Source: Acanthochromis polyacanthus (lineage: Eukaryota > Chordata > Actinopteri > Pomacentridae). Taken from it: a stretch of DNA of 64,000 nucleotides. The notes under the pieces were generated by a model. The model was not told the DNA's origin and searched no databases. It saw nothing but the letters and a program-made list of their open reading frames with translations. Location of the stretch: assembly GCF_021347895.1 (NCBI RefSeq), contig NC_067126.1, forward strand, positions 32,562,482-32,626,481, in the 5' to 3' direction. Both the position numbers and the translations under genes were made by a program. The number at the start of each line of letters is the position of its first letter. Positions within the stretch are counted from its first letter, which is position 1. Shown one piece after another: positions 14,210 to 27,800 of this stretch.

Positions 14210-14660
14210 TTAAATGCTTTGTAAGCAGTTCATCAAATATGTGGATGCTGGAAAATCATACAAAAAAATGGCCTTCAGAATCTGGAAACTTCTGCACTGA
14301 TTAGTTTGGAGCTCCACGTAACTCAACATGTGGGCTGCAGAAACCTTCCTTCCTAATGTGTCCACGGTGGCACCATTGTTGTTCAGAAAAAGCAGCAAAT
14401 CCTCCGCCTCTTTCCTTTTCACTCTGAGATTTACTCCCGTCTGCCCTCTGAAAGCCTGGTAAAGACGATGTCCAGAGCATTTTTCTGTTGCCAAGTCTCT
14501 GTGGAACCCATAACAGTCACCGGAGTCACTGAATTCCTCAGCAGAGCCATTAACTCATCCATCTTAGTGTCCTGCGATCTCACATAGTCCATAATAACAG
14601 AAAGGAGATGCCGCTGATATCTCCTCTTTGCCATCAGTCTCTGTTGTCTAGACTCATCTC
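14210..14660 (-). pseudogene. protein-like fragment in broken frames, family unknown
   Basis: On the minus strand an ATG at 14634 opens a 67-residue frame (14431-14634) with a basic start (MAKRRYQRHLLSVIMDYV) followed by SQDTKMDELMALLRNSV, which looks like a charged helical protein segment rather than random translation. An overlapping frame (14210-14494) continues with VNLRVKRKEAEDLLLFL. Just upstream, other frames give an acidic stretch and then stop. The pattern suggests a decayed coding segment, perhaps from a transposon accessory protein or an old retrocopy, but I recognise no family and chance is possible. Confidence 0.25.
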
Positions 14661-16637
14661 TTCTCCCAAGTCACTTTCTTCCTCCTCTGCCTGTCATCCT
14701 CTGATTTACGTGGGGGATATCCTATGTTGTTGTTCTGGTCGCCATGCAACATCAACCATTTGATCAAAGTGGTAACAACGTGGCAAAAAACCCCAAAATA
14801 ACAACACAAGTCTCCTAGCCAGCATTCTCAGAGATGGCACAGCTCCAAAATGCCACCAGCAGTAATCGGGGAAAAAAAGTGTGACAAAAAAGAAAGTTGA
14901 AAGATTTTGGAATAGGCACATTTGGCACACGTGCTCTCGTTTCATCACAAATATACTGTTGTTGATCTGTGGATGCTGTGTGTTCCAAACTCCAGCTCTT
15001 TCATGTGAACACGGTGGTTTGGGTTAACAGATCCATTTTATAATTTAGGACTGAACACGCATTGGAGCATATGTCTCTAATTTGCGTTGTTGTTGTCATG
15101 AACTCTCTCTCCTCTTTGTCTTTTAGTGCAGCATTTATAATCACAAACAAAACGGCACTAAAAGGTGATAACTGATCATAGTTTTGCAAAGCTTACTATG
15201 CAATCACACCATTGGTTACTCGGCATAAACGCTACCATTGGTGGCATCATTTGCTACTAATGCTGGCCTTATTCAAATCCCATGTTTCCCATTTTGCCTG
15301 TGCAGAGCAATCACTTCCCTTACACCAGTCATTCAAGTGTAATTTCACTAATCAAATATATATATTAGGCTAATTGCTTCCATGCTGCCTCTCCGTCTAA
15401 AAGGAGGCCAACTGAGCCCAGACAACTTGACTTAGTGATGGCTGAAATGAAACAAAGCAAGTGAGTCAGAATAAAACCACAAGACCTGTGTCTCCAGCAG
15501 ATACGTAAAAAACAAGAAGATTAACCATTAAATCCGCTGATTCCACGACTATAAAAGTGATCAAATGTCTGCAGAATAGGGATCTATAGTGGAGCACACA
15601 AGAAACACAACCTCTACAGAGCATAGTGTCACAATCACACTGCAATGAAATATAATCATCTATAACAGTAAGGTGAGCCGCAGTGTGTGAATAAACACAG
15701 AATGTGTCCGCACTGAACGCTGGTGGCCCTCTTATTCAACCTGTGCGGCTGACAAGGACACAAACTGGAAGGATTCATTTTGACTTTGACAACAGTCTGC
15801 TTCAATGAGCTACTCTGTGAGCCTTTGCCATGACAGGTACTCTGATGCAGTCGTTTGCTGTCATTGAAGACCAACCCCCTCTGGCTCTGTGAAAGCAGAT
15901 GTCCCCTGGGACAAGTCCTTTGATATCTATTAAGGGACATTTCCACAGCGGCCACCATTGACAGAGCTGTGGATCTTTTAGCGGTGCACTTCCGCACATC
16001 ACTTATCAATAGGGACAGCCACAGAAAAGCTCCTCAGTTGAGACTAAAAGGTCAAAAGAGCCAAAGAGTATCAGAAACAAAAACTTGAAGAAAGAACCTG
16101 AGTAATGGTATGCGAGCTTGGCTGTGTTGCTGCTTTAGGATAGATAAAGTCTTGTGGTCTGCTATTCTCCATGGACCATTATGCAACAGTTTCCACTTTA
16201 ATAACCGGGGTAAGGAAGGACAGTGCCGTCGAGTGAGTAGCTCTCCAGCAGGCATATGTACAGCCGAGGTTCCTGGTTGGAGATTTAGCTCTCTTCCTCT
16301 TTCTTTTTCCGACTCTCTCGCTCACAGTCTGATGTCTTTCCCTCAATCTTTGCCTCATTCACCCTACTCTCCCTCCCACACATCTCCTCTATCTTCCCAA
16401 GAGACCTCGAATTCAATTACTGCCAGGGTGCAGTGGGAGGAAGACTCAGCTGCACAGGTGCAGCTCAATGGAATTCTCATACACAACATGTCAAGCAAAT
16501 GCATCATGAGAGTGACTTCACCGCAGGCAGCACTGACCAAACACACAGCCAAGGTGGAATGCAGCAATTTCTGTTTTAATTACCCATCAGGCATACTGCA
16601 ATATTACATGACAAAAAAAAACAGGAGCAGCATAAGC

Positions 16638-16662
16638 AGTGCAGCAGCAGCAGCAGCAGCCC
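16638..16662. repeat. short (GCA)n trinucleotide repeat
   Basis: A run of about seven GCA units, giving polyalanine, polyglutamine or polycysteine in overlapping frames. No gene is associated with it. Confidence 0.85.
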
Positions 16663-17682
16663 TTCGTAACTGATAAGAACATTTCAGGAGAGGAGAGCAG
16701 GAAAGGTGAAGCCAGAGCACCTGCAGGAAAATAAGGCTCCACAGGATAAGGATAATCCCATGATATCACACTGCTAGTCACTTCTGACATGTTAATTAGC
16801 CCACTGAATCTCAATGAGAAATTCATAATTCATTGAAGAGGGGCAGCGCTGCTGTGAAGCTGCTGAGGCAAACCAGCTCCCATGAGGGTTTCACCCTTTA
16901 TTTGAGACCAGGAGGACATCACAGGGGAAGTGCAGGCTAGCTTAGAGGGGCACAGCTGCCGCACCCATCATGCACTGTGATGTCTACCTTCCCCGCTCCC
17001 GCTCGGTACGTAGGAGACAGCATCATAGTTCAAGAGCTTAATGGAAGGATCAGAAAGCTGCCGTCAAAGGGCGACGTTCAGCGACACGGTGTCTGTGCAT
17101 TAACATGAGGAGCCAGGAGGATCCACCTTCATGTCTTTCACACAATGAGAGAAATCACAGGTCATGTTTGCATTCGCCTCATCCCCTCTTGGTAAACTGA
17201 CTACAGGCAAACGGTCACATCGGCAGATAGACTCGACTTCGCCGCTGCCCGAGCCAAACAAACACGAGGATCTTCCACAAAGAGACATCCATCTTGGTTA
17301 CCATAGGAACAAGACTTATTATAAAGGCATCAGTTTTCCCAAAGCACCTGTGCACAGTATAGAAAGCAGTGCAGCATGATGTTGTCAGAAATAGCCTGAC
17401 AGCAGTAGTGACGGCTTTCATCAGTAGCCCTGTGCTGCTGCAGTCGGCTCGTCCAGGAATTAATGAGAATGATGCGGTGTAAATGATTGTATCTGTGTTT
17501 ACAGCGGGCCTGTTAGTTTGTGCTTTACGGGAAATGAAGAGGTGACATATGATGGATATGTTCAGACAACAATCAATGGCTCACATTGGTTCAACAGAAA
17601 ACCCCCCATGCTCTCTGCATACATGTTTTTTTCCAGTTGAGTGTATTTCACTAATAAAAATGTAACAAATACTCCCAGTAAA

Positions 17683-17982
17683 TCTATTATTTTCATTATC
17701 AACTAATCTGCAGATTATTCCTGATTTATCCTATGTCTGTAAAATGTTACAAAAATACTGAAAGGCACTTGCTGTAAAAACAATGTGTTCAAATTGCATA
17801 CTTTAATCAAGGAACGGTTGCGGGGCAATCTAATATGACAAACAAAAGCAGCAAATCACCATCAAGAAGCCTTAAACACTGAATGGAATTTTGGTGTTTT
17901 TTCTCAGAAAAGGACTAAAATGATTAATCAATTGCCAAACAGTGATGATTAATTTTCTAATTGATTAGTCACTGAGGCTCTG
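17683..17982 (-). mobile_element. hAT-like MITE, GGGCTGCAACTAACGATTATT family, minus orientation
   Basis: Starts TTTTCATTATCAACTAATCT and ends TCTAATTGATTAGTCACTGAGG, with AAGCAGCAAATCACCATCA and GATTAATCAATTGCCAAACAG inside. These match the common family in reverse orientation, as in the copy at 31646. Ends are approximate. Confidence 0.55.
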
Positions 17983-19277
17983 TGCTTCATTTAGTCATGA
18001 CAGATGATGGATATCTGATTTTCAGAAAGCTGTTATGAGGATCCTCACAGTCCAGGAAGGCTTTGAATGGTGATGAAGCTTTTTCTTCACACATTGAATC
18101 CACTGTTGACAAAATGCCACAAACACTGATGAAAACCAGTTGTTCCTGGCATTTTTATTTTAATTCAAAACATCTCCACTGGTCTATCAGATGTCCTCAG
18201 GTACTCTTTGTTAAATTTGGGAACCATTCATTAATATTTTATTGTAAGAAAATACACTGGCTACATTGGATTCGTGGCTGCGTATGCAAATCCACTGCAA
18301 TCCTACATCAGTAATCTTTAGGTCTTGTATTATTTTCTCTGTGCATTTAGTCAAATTGAAATTAATACAGGTGCAATTTGGAATTTTACGCATTTCTATT
18401 TGTTATTTATTTAGATTTTTCTGCAAGACTCCTACACGAATTTTAATGCATTCTTAAAAAATAGAGTCTGTAATTCTGTGTACAAGAAAGTAAAAGCTCA
18501 GACATACATAGGACAAGCTGGAATAGTATTGTGCGGATCAGTCCAAGCACACGTGCACACAAAACAGGCAGCAAGCAGATTGTGAGAAGGTATTAACTGA
18601 ATTTCACAAAATGTATTCAATTAGAATCGCTGAAAGTTTGGTCTACCTAGCTGTGTTAGATTGCACCAAACTGCAACTCATATATTTTCCGTATATTTTA
18701 TTAGCCACTTCATAATGTCTTTGTTTAGCTAAATGACTTGATCTGATGAAAGCGCCATTTCTCTTTACGACTCATATCAAAGTGTGTGGTTATAAACATA
18801 TCAGTATTCTCGGCCATCAGTTACCAGATAATTCCCACTGTTGCTCCTCTCCTGTGGCTCTCATTCTTCAAATTACATTTGTGGATGTGAGGCAGGAAGA
18901 TGGTAGTACGTGGGAAAGCAACCCCCCCATATCCCACCCACAACCCCTTACCCCTGCTGCGGGGTTTCAATTTCATGGCACGGGAGAAAGCCAACCGAGG
19001 GTTCAGAGTTCATGTGAGGAAAGTATGAGAATATTTTCCTGCAGAAGACAGGCAGTCAGTGCAAGGATGATGCAAGGCGCATGAGTGCCATGCTAACATT
19101 ACCGAACGCTCTCAATATTTTCCAGCTTCAGTGTGGATCATTCACCAGTGGAAAATATTTGAAAGAGGCTTTCATCTTTGCACTGAATGTCTGAGCTGTT
19201 AAAGCCACAGCGCTGTCTCCGCGGCAGCGCACAAATCTTCCATTTATGTTTTTTTACGGTGACACTGAGCACATGAC

Positions 19278-19307
19278 CCCCTCCCCCCCTCCCCCCCTCC
19301 CCCCACA
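19278..19307. repeat. C-rich tract, (CCCTCCC)n-like
   Basis: Three repeats of CCCCCCT-type units ending in CCCCCACACAC. It could form unusual structure (i-motif/G-quadruplex on opposite strand) but no gene is nearby. Confidence 0.7.
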
Positions 19308-21101
19308 CACTACCCCGCCCCTCAAATCCTTGCAACCATAAACACAATGCAATCTTTCAAGGGGGAAACTGGGTCAATCAGCAGAAGAAGACGACCTAAT
19401 AATGCCTCAGAAAACTTATTGTGAGTCAATTTTTTTTTTAAGTCAGGGGATTTGAATATGGAAAAAAATGGAACATGCACGCGTACTCTGAGCTAACAGC
19501 ACGGAGGTCTGCGTCTCCTGCATGTGTAAATCAAAAAGCAGCGGATCCCCATGCTAGCACGCCCCCCCCATACCCTCCCTCCTTACACCCTCCACTCATC
19601 CCCAGCAGATATCAGTAGAAGACAGAACTCTGCAGCTCGACAACCAGCTCAGACGCTCCTCATCCACCTCCGTGTGTAGCCATGGCAACCCACACATAGA
19701 CCGGTGTGATTACATGTGCCCTTTTCAAAGAAGAACTCGTATAGCGTTGAAACCCATAGCGACGTTCATTCACAGAAGAGAGCGTCCGCCTCAGATCCAA
19801 ACTGCCGCCTCAGAGGGAGCGTATCCCGTGGCTCAAAGGCCGCAGCAGTCACGTCAGCAAGGTGCTTTCTAGCAGCACAGTGGGAAGGAATGATGAACGG
19901 CAAATAATTCTTTCCCATGGCAGGAGGCCACATCAAGTAGCTACATGAGTGAAAAACAACAGATTAAACACTGCTGAAGCAATACCGTCGGGACAGCGAG
20001 GTTTAAGAACAGAAACGAGAAATGTTTCTATTTTAAGGCTCCCAAAAGTGAACAAATGTAATACGTTAGCAGAACAGACAGGGTTGACAAATATCACATG
20101 TCTGGATGCTGGTAATTCCCAGTCTCCTTGCTGTATCAAGGCCTCTCCCTGATTGTCTCCCCTCAGCCAAGCTGCAGACACTTTCTCGGGTGACATGGAA
20201 GATAAAATCAGAGAGGCGCTATTTATCTGTGTACTGTCTCTAACAATCCTTTCATTCACAACTCTGTAAAGACGAGCTTACTCTAAAACAGGAGAGGGGG
20301 AGATTGCCATGGTCACCATCTCCTCACATCTCTCCACCAGTTTTCTCCTACGGCTCCTTTTAAAATTCATTTGCCACAGCGGAGGCACACTGTCCAACCC
20401 TAAAAACGACCATGTGTATGAGAGGAATGCTACAGTCACAGCGCAGATAATCTAAATGGATGTTACCGTTCCTCGTGCATGCTTCGTATTAGCAAACGGA
20501 GAGTGACTGTAATGGGTTTAGTAAACTCATTGACATGGTGTAAAAGGTTGGGGAGACTTGGATTCGTCGCTTTGGGCAGCCCCATTCTCTAACAGCCAAT
20601 CAAATCCCATTTGTATTCACATTCAGCCAATGACAGCTCATCAAGAAAGGTTGGTGCCAAATCATCCTCTGTGCCCAAATCATTCATCCAGCACCTCTGT
20701 CAGCTCTTCCCCCTAAAGCGCTGCGAGGCAGGGAGAAGCAGACCGTGTCCCCACCACAGCTCCGAGTTTAACAGGATTTAGCACACTGCTTCGAGACTAC
20801 TGTCTTCCCCCCTCTGAGCCCTGCCTTCCTCTACAGTCAGCATGTCACATTTGGAAATACACAACACGAAACACGAGATACTGAGAACCTTTGATGGTCT
20901 GTAATGTGCGCAAATAATATGCATGCTGAATTTCAATTACACCGACCTGTCTCAGCGCGCAATGCTGCAGAATATGAAATTCCTGGGTTTCTTCACAAAC
21001 ATGTGGGGTTGGGTTGGAAAGATAATACTTCCTCAGAAAAGCAAAAACAAGCAAACGAACCATGGGAGACAAGCTCATGTGTCTAAATTCAATAAAATGA
21101 C

Positions 21102-21225
21102 AAACTCAATCCATCCATCCATCCATTATCTATACACCGCTTAATCCTCATTAGGGTCACGGAGGGTGGGCTGGAGCCTATCTTGACTGACTTAGGGCGA
21201 CACCCTGGACAGTCTATTGCAGGGC
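21102..21225 (-). mobile_element. SINE/LINE 3' end with (ATCC)n tail, minus orientation, 5'-truncated
   Basis: The (ATCC) run, then TTATCTATACACCGCTTAAT, CATTAGGGTCACGGAGG and GACACCCTGGACAGTCTATT are the reverse complement of the 3' half of the element at 60021-60357. This is a widespread teleost retroposon tail. The copy stops after GCAGGGC. Confidence 0.8.
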
Positions 21226-21353
21226 AAAACAAAACCTTAAAATTCTAAGAATGTGTAGTTTAAATGTGAGTCTACCACAGCACAACAGTCAAGTATGTGC
21301 ACACGTAGGCCTGGCATGTCCATAAAAAGCACTGCACTATTAATATCTACAGC

Positions 21354-21665
21354 AAGAGTGCATCTAATGATTATTTCGGCTACTGACTAATCTGCCATTT
21401 TTTGTCATGTAACTGATTCATCACAGTCAATAAAATGTCAGAAAACAGTGACAACCACTGATTACAAAATCCTTAATAAAAGCTTCACTTCACACCATTA
21501 AATCTGCCTTTAATGGTGTCAAATGAAGCTATGCGGTCTTTATGTTTTGACCAGTTTATTAGCAAATTCTGGCAATTGGGAAGCTGCAATTTTGGCATGT
21601 CTGCTTGAAATTCATTATCAAGATATCTGCAAACTAATTTGCTTTTGATCAGCTAACAATGTCCT
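21354..21665 (-). mobile_element. hAT-like MITE, GGGCTGCAACTAACGATTATT family, minus orientation
   Basis: Starts GTGCATCTAATGATTATTTC and CTACTGACTAATCTGCC, contains TCAATAAAATGTCAGAAAAC and TTTTGGCATGTCTGCTTGAA, and ends with ACTAATTTGCTTTTGATCAG, in the order expected for the common family. The middle is diverged. Confidence 0.6.
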
Positions 21666-22856
21666 CCCACATCAGTAGCATCAATACTGGCTTTCCTTTG
21701 AGCCTATGTCTGTTTAATGTACCATGACTGATACATGTAATAAACTGTGACAGAATGAAAATGTTCCACAGTTAGGGGAAGATCTATGTTGCGATGCGTC
21801 TTCAAAATGTGAGTCCGATGCACAGATTCAGGCGATCAATTCATTTTAATGTCATGACAGTGAAATTTAATTACTCAAATCCAGACCATTTTTTAAATTT
21901 ATTTACGGACCTTTATTACCCAGGTCCACGTATCTGATCCACAGGTGGCAGATTCCCCACGCTGCTGGTCAGCCAGTCAATGAACAACTATAGCGTAGCT
22001 GCCGAAGACGGAGCTGAAAGGAGCCCTTCATCGTGTTTCTGCTCATTAAGTCGGGACCTCATTGCCATTCAGCTGACAACAAGGCACACTGGATCTGCTC
22101 TAATTGCTTCCCATCACAATGAATGGGTAGCAGCATATGTGGAAAAGAGTGCTGAGTGTTGGGATGATGGTAAGCAATCTGGACTGGTGTGGGAGTCTTG
22201 CTCTAAAGCATGCAGGTCCTTCCTGTTGTGTCATAGCCCGGGTGGCCCCCGCTGCCTGGGTTTCTCCCTGCTTTATCAGGCTGTAAACATGCCTCAGATA
22301 TGGGAAAACTCCCCTCAAAATCTCATCAGATTTACTCTCATATCTCACTAAAAAGTGCACCTCTGTCTTCTCTGCTGTGACAAATGTTGGAAATGGCAGT
22401 GACAAACTGCACTGAGATCCTGGATAATGTGGTCGGTTTCTCCCTAAGAGATGAATTACACCCTGTCACATGAACTCTGTAGCTAACATCATTGTGACTC
22501 CGTGAGCTGACCTCTGACACACTTTACACTGCATCTACTATGTATTTAAGATGCTCCAATTGAGGAATGTAGGCTTCAAAATGTTCCTCTACCTGTAGAC
22601 AAATAAGATTATTGCATGATAACAACAACAAGACAGAACAGCTAGGAGGGGCACCCAGCATCATGTTTATCCTCATCCACTGATCTGTAACCTGAACAGA
22701 CTGATCAACAGCCCCCAAGATAAAGCTCTGAAGTTCTCCACCTACTACATGCTGTGTTTAGAAAACTATCTGGAGAATATTTCTCTCCACGTCCCCGCTG
22801 TTGATAAGGTACAATAGCTTGTGGCTTTGCACCGAATCAGAAAGAAGACAAGGCTT

Positions 22857-23070
22857 GGCTCACACTACAGGAGTTTTAAAATCCAAACAGGTTTTGAAAT
22901 CAGGTTGCATCACACACAGAAGGAGAAACTTCACAGATATATTCTTCTCTCTAATCTCAGACATGCACGCACTGCGGGATTTGGAAAATAACAGTGCATC
23001 AGACACTGCAGGATATTGTTAAGATTATCGTGCCACAGGGAGCAATCAGGGAGCAATCAGGGAGCAGAGC
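22857..23070. repeat. probable teleost DNA-transposon fragment with small tandem repeat
   Basis: The stretch from TGGCTCACACTACAGGAG through AGACATGCACGCACTGCGGG to ATCAGACACTGCAGG has the spaced pattern of a teleost repeat I recall, and ends in two and a half copies of GGGAGCAATCA (23038-23066). Family assignment is from memory only. Confidence 0.3.
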
Positions 23071-23394
23071 AGCATCTCACCTGATCTCACGGGGATGCAG
23101 ATGTAAAGACTGTGTTTGCAACAGCTTGATGTAATGCAAATAATACTTCGCAATGAGAAAAAACACAAAAGCAGAAGACTTCAAAAGTGTGAATGAGAAA
23201 ATAGCTGGGGAGATGTGGTCAACACAGTTTGTCTATTCTTCAATGAGAACTCGAGGCGAGATCCTAATTATCAGTTGTAATATCAGTGGACAACATTAGT
23301 CTTAAGGGCTTGAATATTTAGTGTTTCTCTGCAACATCGTCGCTGCTCCAGGCACCTTTGCGATAACCTAAACATCCTGATTATAACTCATTTA

Positions 23395-23590
23395 TATCAA
23401 ACATCTCCAAGTATCTTGCAATCTTGTTTGTGAATGATGGCAAAAACAAAGTGTGAGATGACAGATGAATTGTTACAGCATCAGTCATAACTTGGACTTT
23501 GTACTTAACTGAGAGAGTAAAGAAGGGCCAGATCTGGAAGACAAAGCTTTCGATCTATCTCCAGCTGATCTATAATCCAACCAAAAGGCA
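23395..23590 (+). pseudogene. second, partial copy of the LINE reverse-transcriptase segment
   Basis: AAGTATCTTGCAATCTTGTT, GTAAAGAAGGGCCAGATCTG and CCAGCTGATCTATAATCCAA repeat, with about 15-20% difference by eye, the part of the neighbouring remnant at 23729-23890. It joins directly to the upstream end of that remnant, forming an imperfect direct repeat. Confidence 0.7.
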
Positions 23591-23599
23591 GACGATGTG

Positions 23600-23935
23600 G
23601 TGCTGTTTCCCCTAATCAAGCCACGACCTTCAGCACTCACTAGGGCCGTTTGCAGCAAAGTGTGAAGCTGTTGGGATGACAGTCAACACCTCCAAGTCTG
23701 AAGCCAGAGACTGATTGCAGGACTTTAAGTATCTCGCAATCTTGTTTAGGAGTGATGGGAAAACAGAGCGTGAGATGGACAGATGAATCAGTAGTAATTT
23801 GGGCTTTGTACTTGACTGATGTGGTAAAGAAAGACCAGATCTGGAAGACAAAACTTGCGATCTTTCTCCAGCTGATCTATGATCCAATCCTCACCTATCC
23901 TCATGATCTCTTGGTGGTAATCGACGATAACATAA
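23600..23935 (+). pseudogene. LINE reverse-transcriptase remnant
   Basis: Translation, with frame breaks, follows the C-terminal part of a teleost non-LTR retrotransposon polymerase: a stretch like RFAAKCEAVGMTVNTSKSEA, then a segment like LYLTDVVKKDQIWKTKLAIF, then a segment like LIYDPILTYPHDLLVV, which parallels the family's LYRSVVVKKEL...KLSIYRSIYVPTLTYGHELWVV. Stops and frameshifts interrupt it; it is inactive. The element is 5' truncated and has no recognisable tail here. Confidence 0.75.
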
Positions 23936-24846
23936 GCACAAAACACAAGTACAGTTGAAACTGATTAAAATGCCATTCACTTTTTGTAGGTATTTGGTCA
24001 CAAACAAAAGCACAAAGTAAACTCTGTCCAGATAATAACATTATACGAAACAGTAAGAGATCAACAAACATTTTGCATTTCATCCAAAGGGACACAAGAA
24101 TGTTAAATTTCATGGCCAGTTGTCCAAAGGTTGGCACAAAACATCACTGAAGTCACAAGTTTTACCCTCACAGAAAACAATGAATCTCCATGCAAAAAAA
24201 TAATGCAAACACATGCAGCAAAGGTCGAGCTGGATCACTAGATAAGTGAATAATTTAACCTGTTGGTGGTGCATAAGGAAGATTTAACAGATTCATCCTC
24301 TGGGGACCACAAATATCTGTCCAAAATATCATGGCAATCCACTGAGTAGCTGTTGAGACATTTAGTTTAGACGTACATAGTAGAGTTACTGACTGTAGTT
24401 AAAAATATGCATTATCTGAGGCTGTGTATAAATTTGCTGTTGACTTTCTCATTAATTAGGAAAGCGGAGTCATTATACTGTAGTGTAATGAGACTGTGCT
24501 GGGGAAAAATCTCATATGGAAAGCAAATGAAAATGCCAAGAGATGAAGGGGTTTGCAATTAATTAATTCAGGATTTTTCTCTCCACGGTAGCCTTTTTAA
24601 AAGGGGCCGCACTATAACTGTAATGGACAAAGTGATGGCTGGAGAGGACAGACTGCAGTCCTCAGTGGCTCATTATAGTTAGAGAGGAAGAACAGAAGTA
24701 GTAGCGCAACATGAGAGAATGTGTCTTCATTTCGAATATTAAAAGCCTGCCTTGCTAAAGCGAGTATTAAATGAGAAATAGTCCGTGTAAGGTTGTAGTA
24801 GATAGTATTCTAGCAGAAGGCATTGGTTAATGGAGCCAGCTTCTTT

Positions 24847-24873
24847 CATTCATTCATTCATTCATTCATTCAT
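24847..24873. repeat. (CATT)n microsatellite
   Basis: Nearly seven perfect CATT units. Confidence 0.95.
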
Positions 24874-27800
24874 AGGAATGAGCTTGACTCTCCTCCCTCC
24901 ACTCTGCCGTCATCACCCCATCCCCCACCTCTTAACCTCTACATCCAGGCTGCAGTCACACTCCGCAGATAATTTCTGCAAAGCTTCCACCAGCCATCAG
25001 CAAACATAAGCATCAAAACATCAGCACAGACAGTGTCAGCGTAAGTTTGCCTGAGGATCACAAGACAGACGGAAGGCTGCAGTCTGGATTTCCTGCTCTA
25101 TTGAACTCTGCGCCAGGATAACAAACAGAAGAAAACCAATTGGAACTTGAAAGTAATTCTGTAGAAATGACAAAAAAAAGATCAAACCAGACACATGTTG
25201 ACTCGAATGTGATTTACAGTCGGTGCTGGTCTACCATTGTCCAGGCATTTGCAGCCAAACATCATCAGCGTCAACACAAGTGTGTTCACAGCCAGAGTGC
25301 TAAGTAGGCCACAGCATGGTATGTGACCCACGAGATGGCTCCATGGCCCCTTTTTGTTTCTCAACCATCTGATACTCTGCCCGCTGAGGTGGAAACCTAC
25401 CCCTCTCAAACAGACGAATAGGAACTGAAGCCTTGGGTATCGGTAACAGGGTGAGGTTGGACGTTTTACGTTTTCTTAAAGAGATGCATTTAAAAAAAAA
25501 AGAAAATTCCAGCCTTGAGTCACTTTGACAATAAAATCATCTGAGATGAACTGCCGCTTTCTCAAACAACAAGGCGTGTTCCTGTTGTGAAATAAAAGAC
25601 TAGATAATTGCTTGACAAACGTGTTTGGTAGACCATGCAGTTATCGCACTTCGCTGCCGCAGGGAAGAGATTAACATCAGCAAGATGGGAACCAAGTTGA
25701 CGTATGTCTTCTGTATCTCATGTGTCAGTTGGGCCAAAAAAAAAGATGAGATTTTTGGGATGTAATTGGGGGAAACAGAATACAGCTACTGCTGAAGTTA
25801 CGCAACTCATTCGATCACACTGAAATCTTGTCAGGAAACTTAACTTCACTACTTGAATGCATACAGGATTAAATATACTTCTTTTGGTTTTAGAAAATTA
25901 GAACAGTCAAGAAAATAGAGAAGAACATTTATGACACCAAACTAGATTTTTGCTTTTTTCATAAATAGCAACCTTCTACACCAAATGCGACCCAGTGACT
26001 GACGAAATTCCTTTGATACCTCTGGGTAAAAATAATATCAAACCTATTGAGACTTTATCTCAAGTGCTGAGCTGAGATAGAGAATATAATGTGTGTTAAA
26101 TTGAGCATGAATGAGTCTCTGTGGTAGCAGGAGCCTTTTGTTACCCTCTCCTGAGCTCCATGTTCAGCTTGTTTCAGCCCAACCTGCCTGGTGAAAGAAA
26201 AGCTCACCATTACTACCACTCCACTACTCTATAATGGCCATTTTAAGTCCTTCTGAAGGCCAACTTACTGGAGGAGCCAGGGTATGTAAGCATTATTCCT
26301 GCAATGCAACATTTGTTCAAATGCACAGCATGAAATCCAGCTATTGTCCCACTGACAACGCTACTGTTTTGTAATGCCAGTATGTGGATCACACTGACAG
26401 AAAGTGGAAACAAGAAGACAATTCGTGCTGAGAAAAAGACATACTAGACCGAAGCTGCTGTATAATTTGACATGTTTCATGTCAGGAAATTCAAAGCACC
26501 AGTGTGAGCGTACAGCAGTGTTAAACGCTACTACGGGACACTAAAACTCCATAAAAACTTAATGTGTGCTGACAAAACTCCAAGGCCGATATCACCGTGG
26601 AGAGCCTTCCAGCTTCGCTGCAGGTTTTTTACAGATTACGAGCTCTGACGCAGGCTGAATAGTATCTCTTCCTCACCTTCTCTCCCTCATATCAGGTGTA
26701 GGCATCACCGGCTGGATGGAAATCAATTTTCAAGGCCAGTATTGGCAAAGTGATTGTTGCAACGTGCGGAAAGATAAAGCCAAACGTAGATATGGCACAG
26801 AGGCTTATTTGAAGAGTGCAGAATTAAAAGATTCCCAAGATTCTTGTCTCTTAAAACTAAAACAAATTAGGCGTTAATGCCTCACCTAACTCGCAGCACA
26901 CAAAAAATAATGTGGTTTAAATGAGAGCAATTAAACAGGATTTCAATGGGAGAATCTAGTGAGCCTTGAGTATTAAGAACAACACATGATACCAGTAGAA
27001 AGATTAGCAGTCATGCACAGGGAGAGCCGCCTCGCTTTAGGTATGGTGTTTACCCATACTGCCTTGGGAAAACAGCCATGAGGACGCATCTGCCCTGCAC
27101 TGCACACTGACTGTCAGTAAAGCTCGGCAGCTTTAGTGTGAAGCTCCATTCATACACATTAAACGGCTCCTCTGTGACTGCTGCTGTAGGTTTCCTTCCA
27201 TCAACACTTTCTGCTTATCTTTTCTCACTCACCTTGCTCCATTGTTCTGGGCAGATCACAGCTAGTTCTGTTCTATTCTTTTCCACCATCATCTCTGCTT
27301 TTAAATACCAAAAGAAAAGTCCTTCTTGCCTTTTAACTACCTATCTACATCGCTATCATTTGTTCCAGCAGAAGATCTTTGAAAACTGCTCACAAACACA
27401 TTTGTAGTTGTTTTTACAGGTCCCACTCGTTTCCTAAATGAGCTGGGTGTTGCAGTTTTTAGAAAATGTTACACAAACAGAAGCAAACAGTAGATTAGTT
27501 AGAAACTATTTTCAGCTGTGGATTAATTGGTTGAACTGGGCATTTAGGGCAGCAGGACAGTATATCTGTGACTGACTTAAAAATAACCACCATGTCCATG
27601 TTTGTGAGAATAAAGCAGGAATAATATCTGTTAGTTCAGCTTCTAGAATTTGAATCTATCTTTATGTTGCATTTGAAGCTTTATTAGCACATATAAAGAG
27701 CTAATTTACAATCACTATCTAATTTTAACACCACTTTCCCATAATCTGTTCAAATAGCTCAGACTATAGTGTCTAAATTTAGATCTGGGTGATGAGAAAG

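Noticed and set aside
16110..16673. 187-residue open frame ending in polyalanine
   Set aside because: Low-complexity end produced by the GCA repeat and no recognisable protein features; chance opening in an intron.
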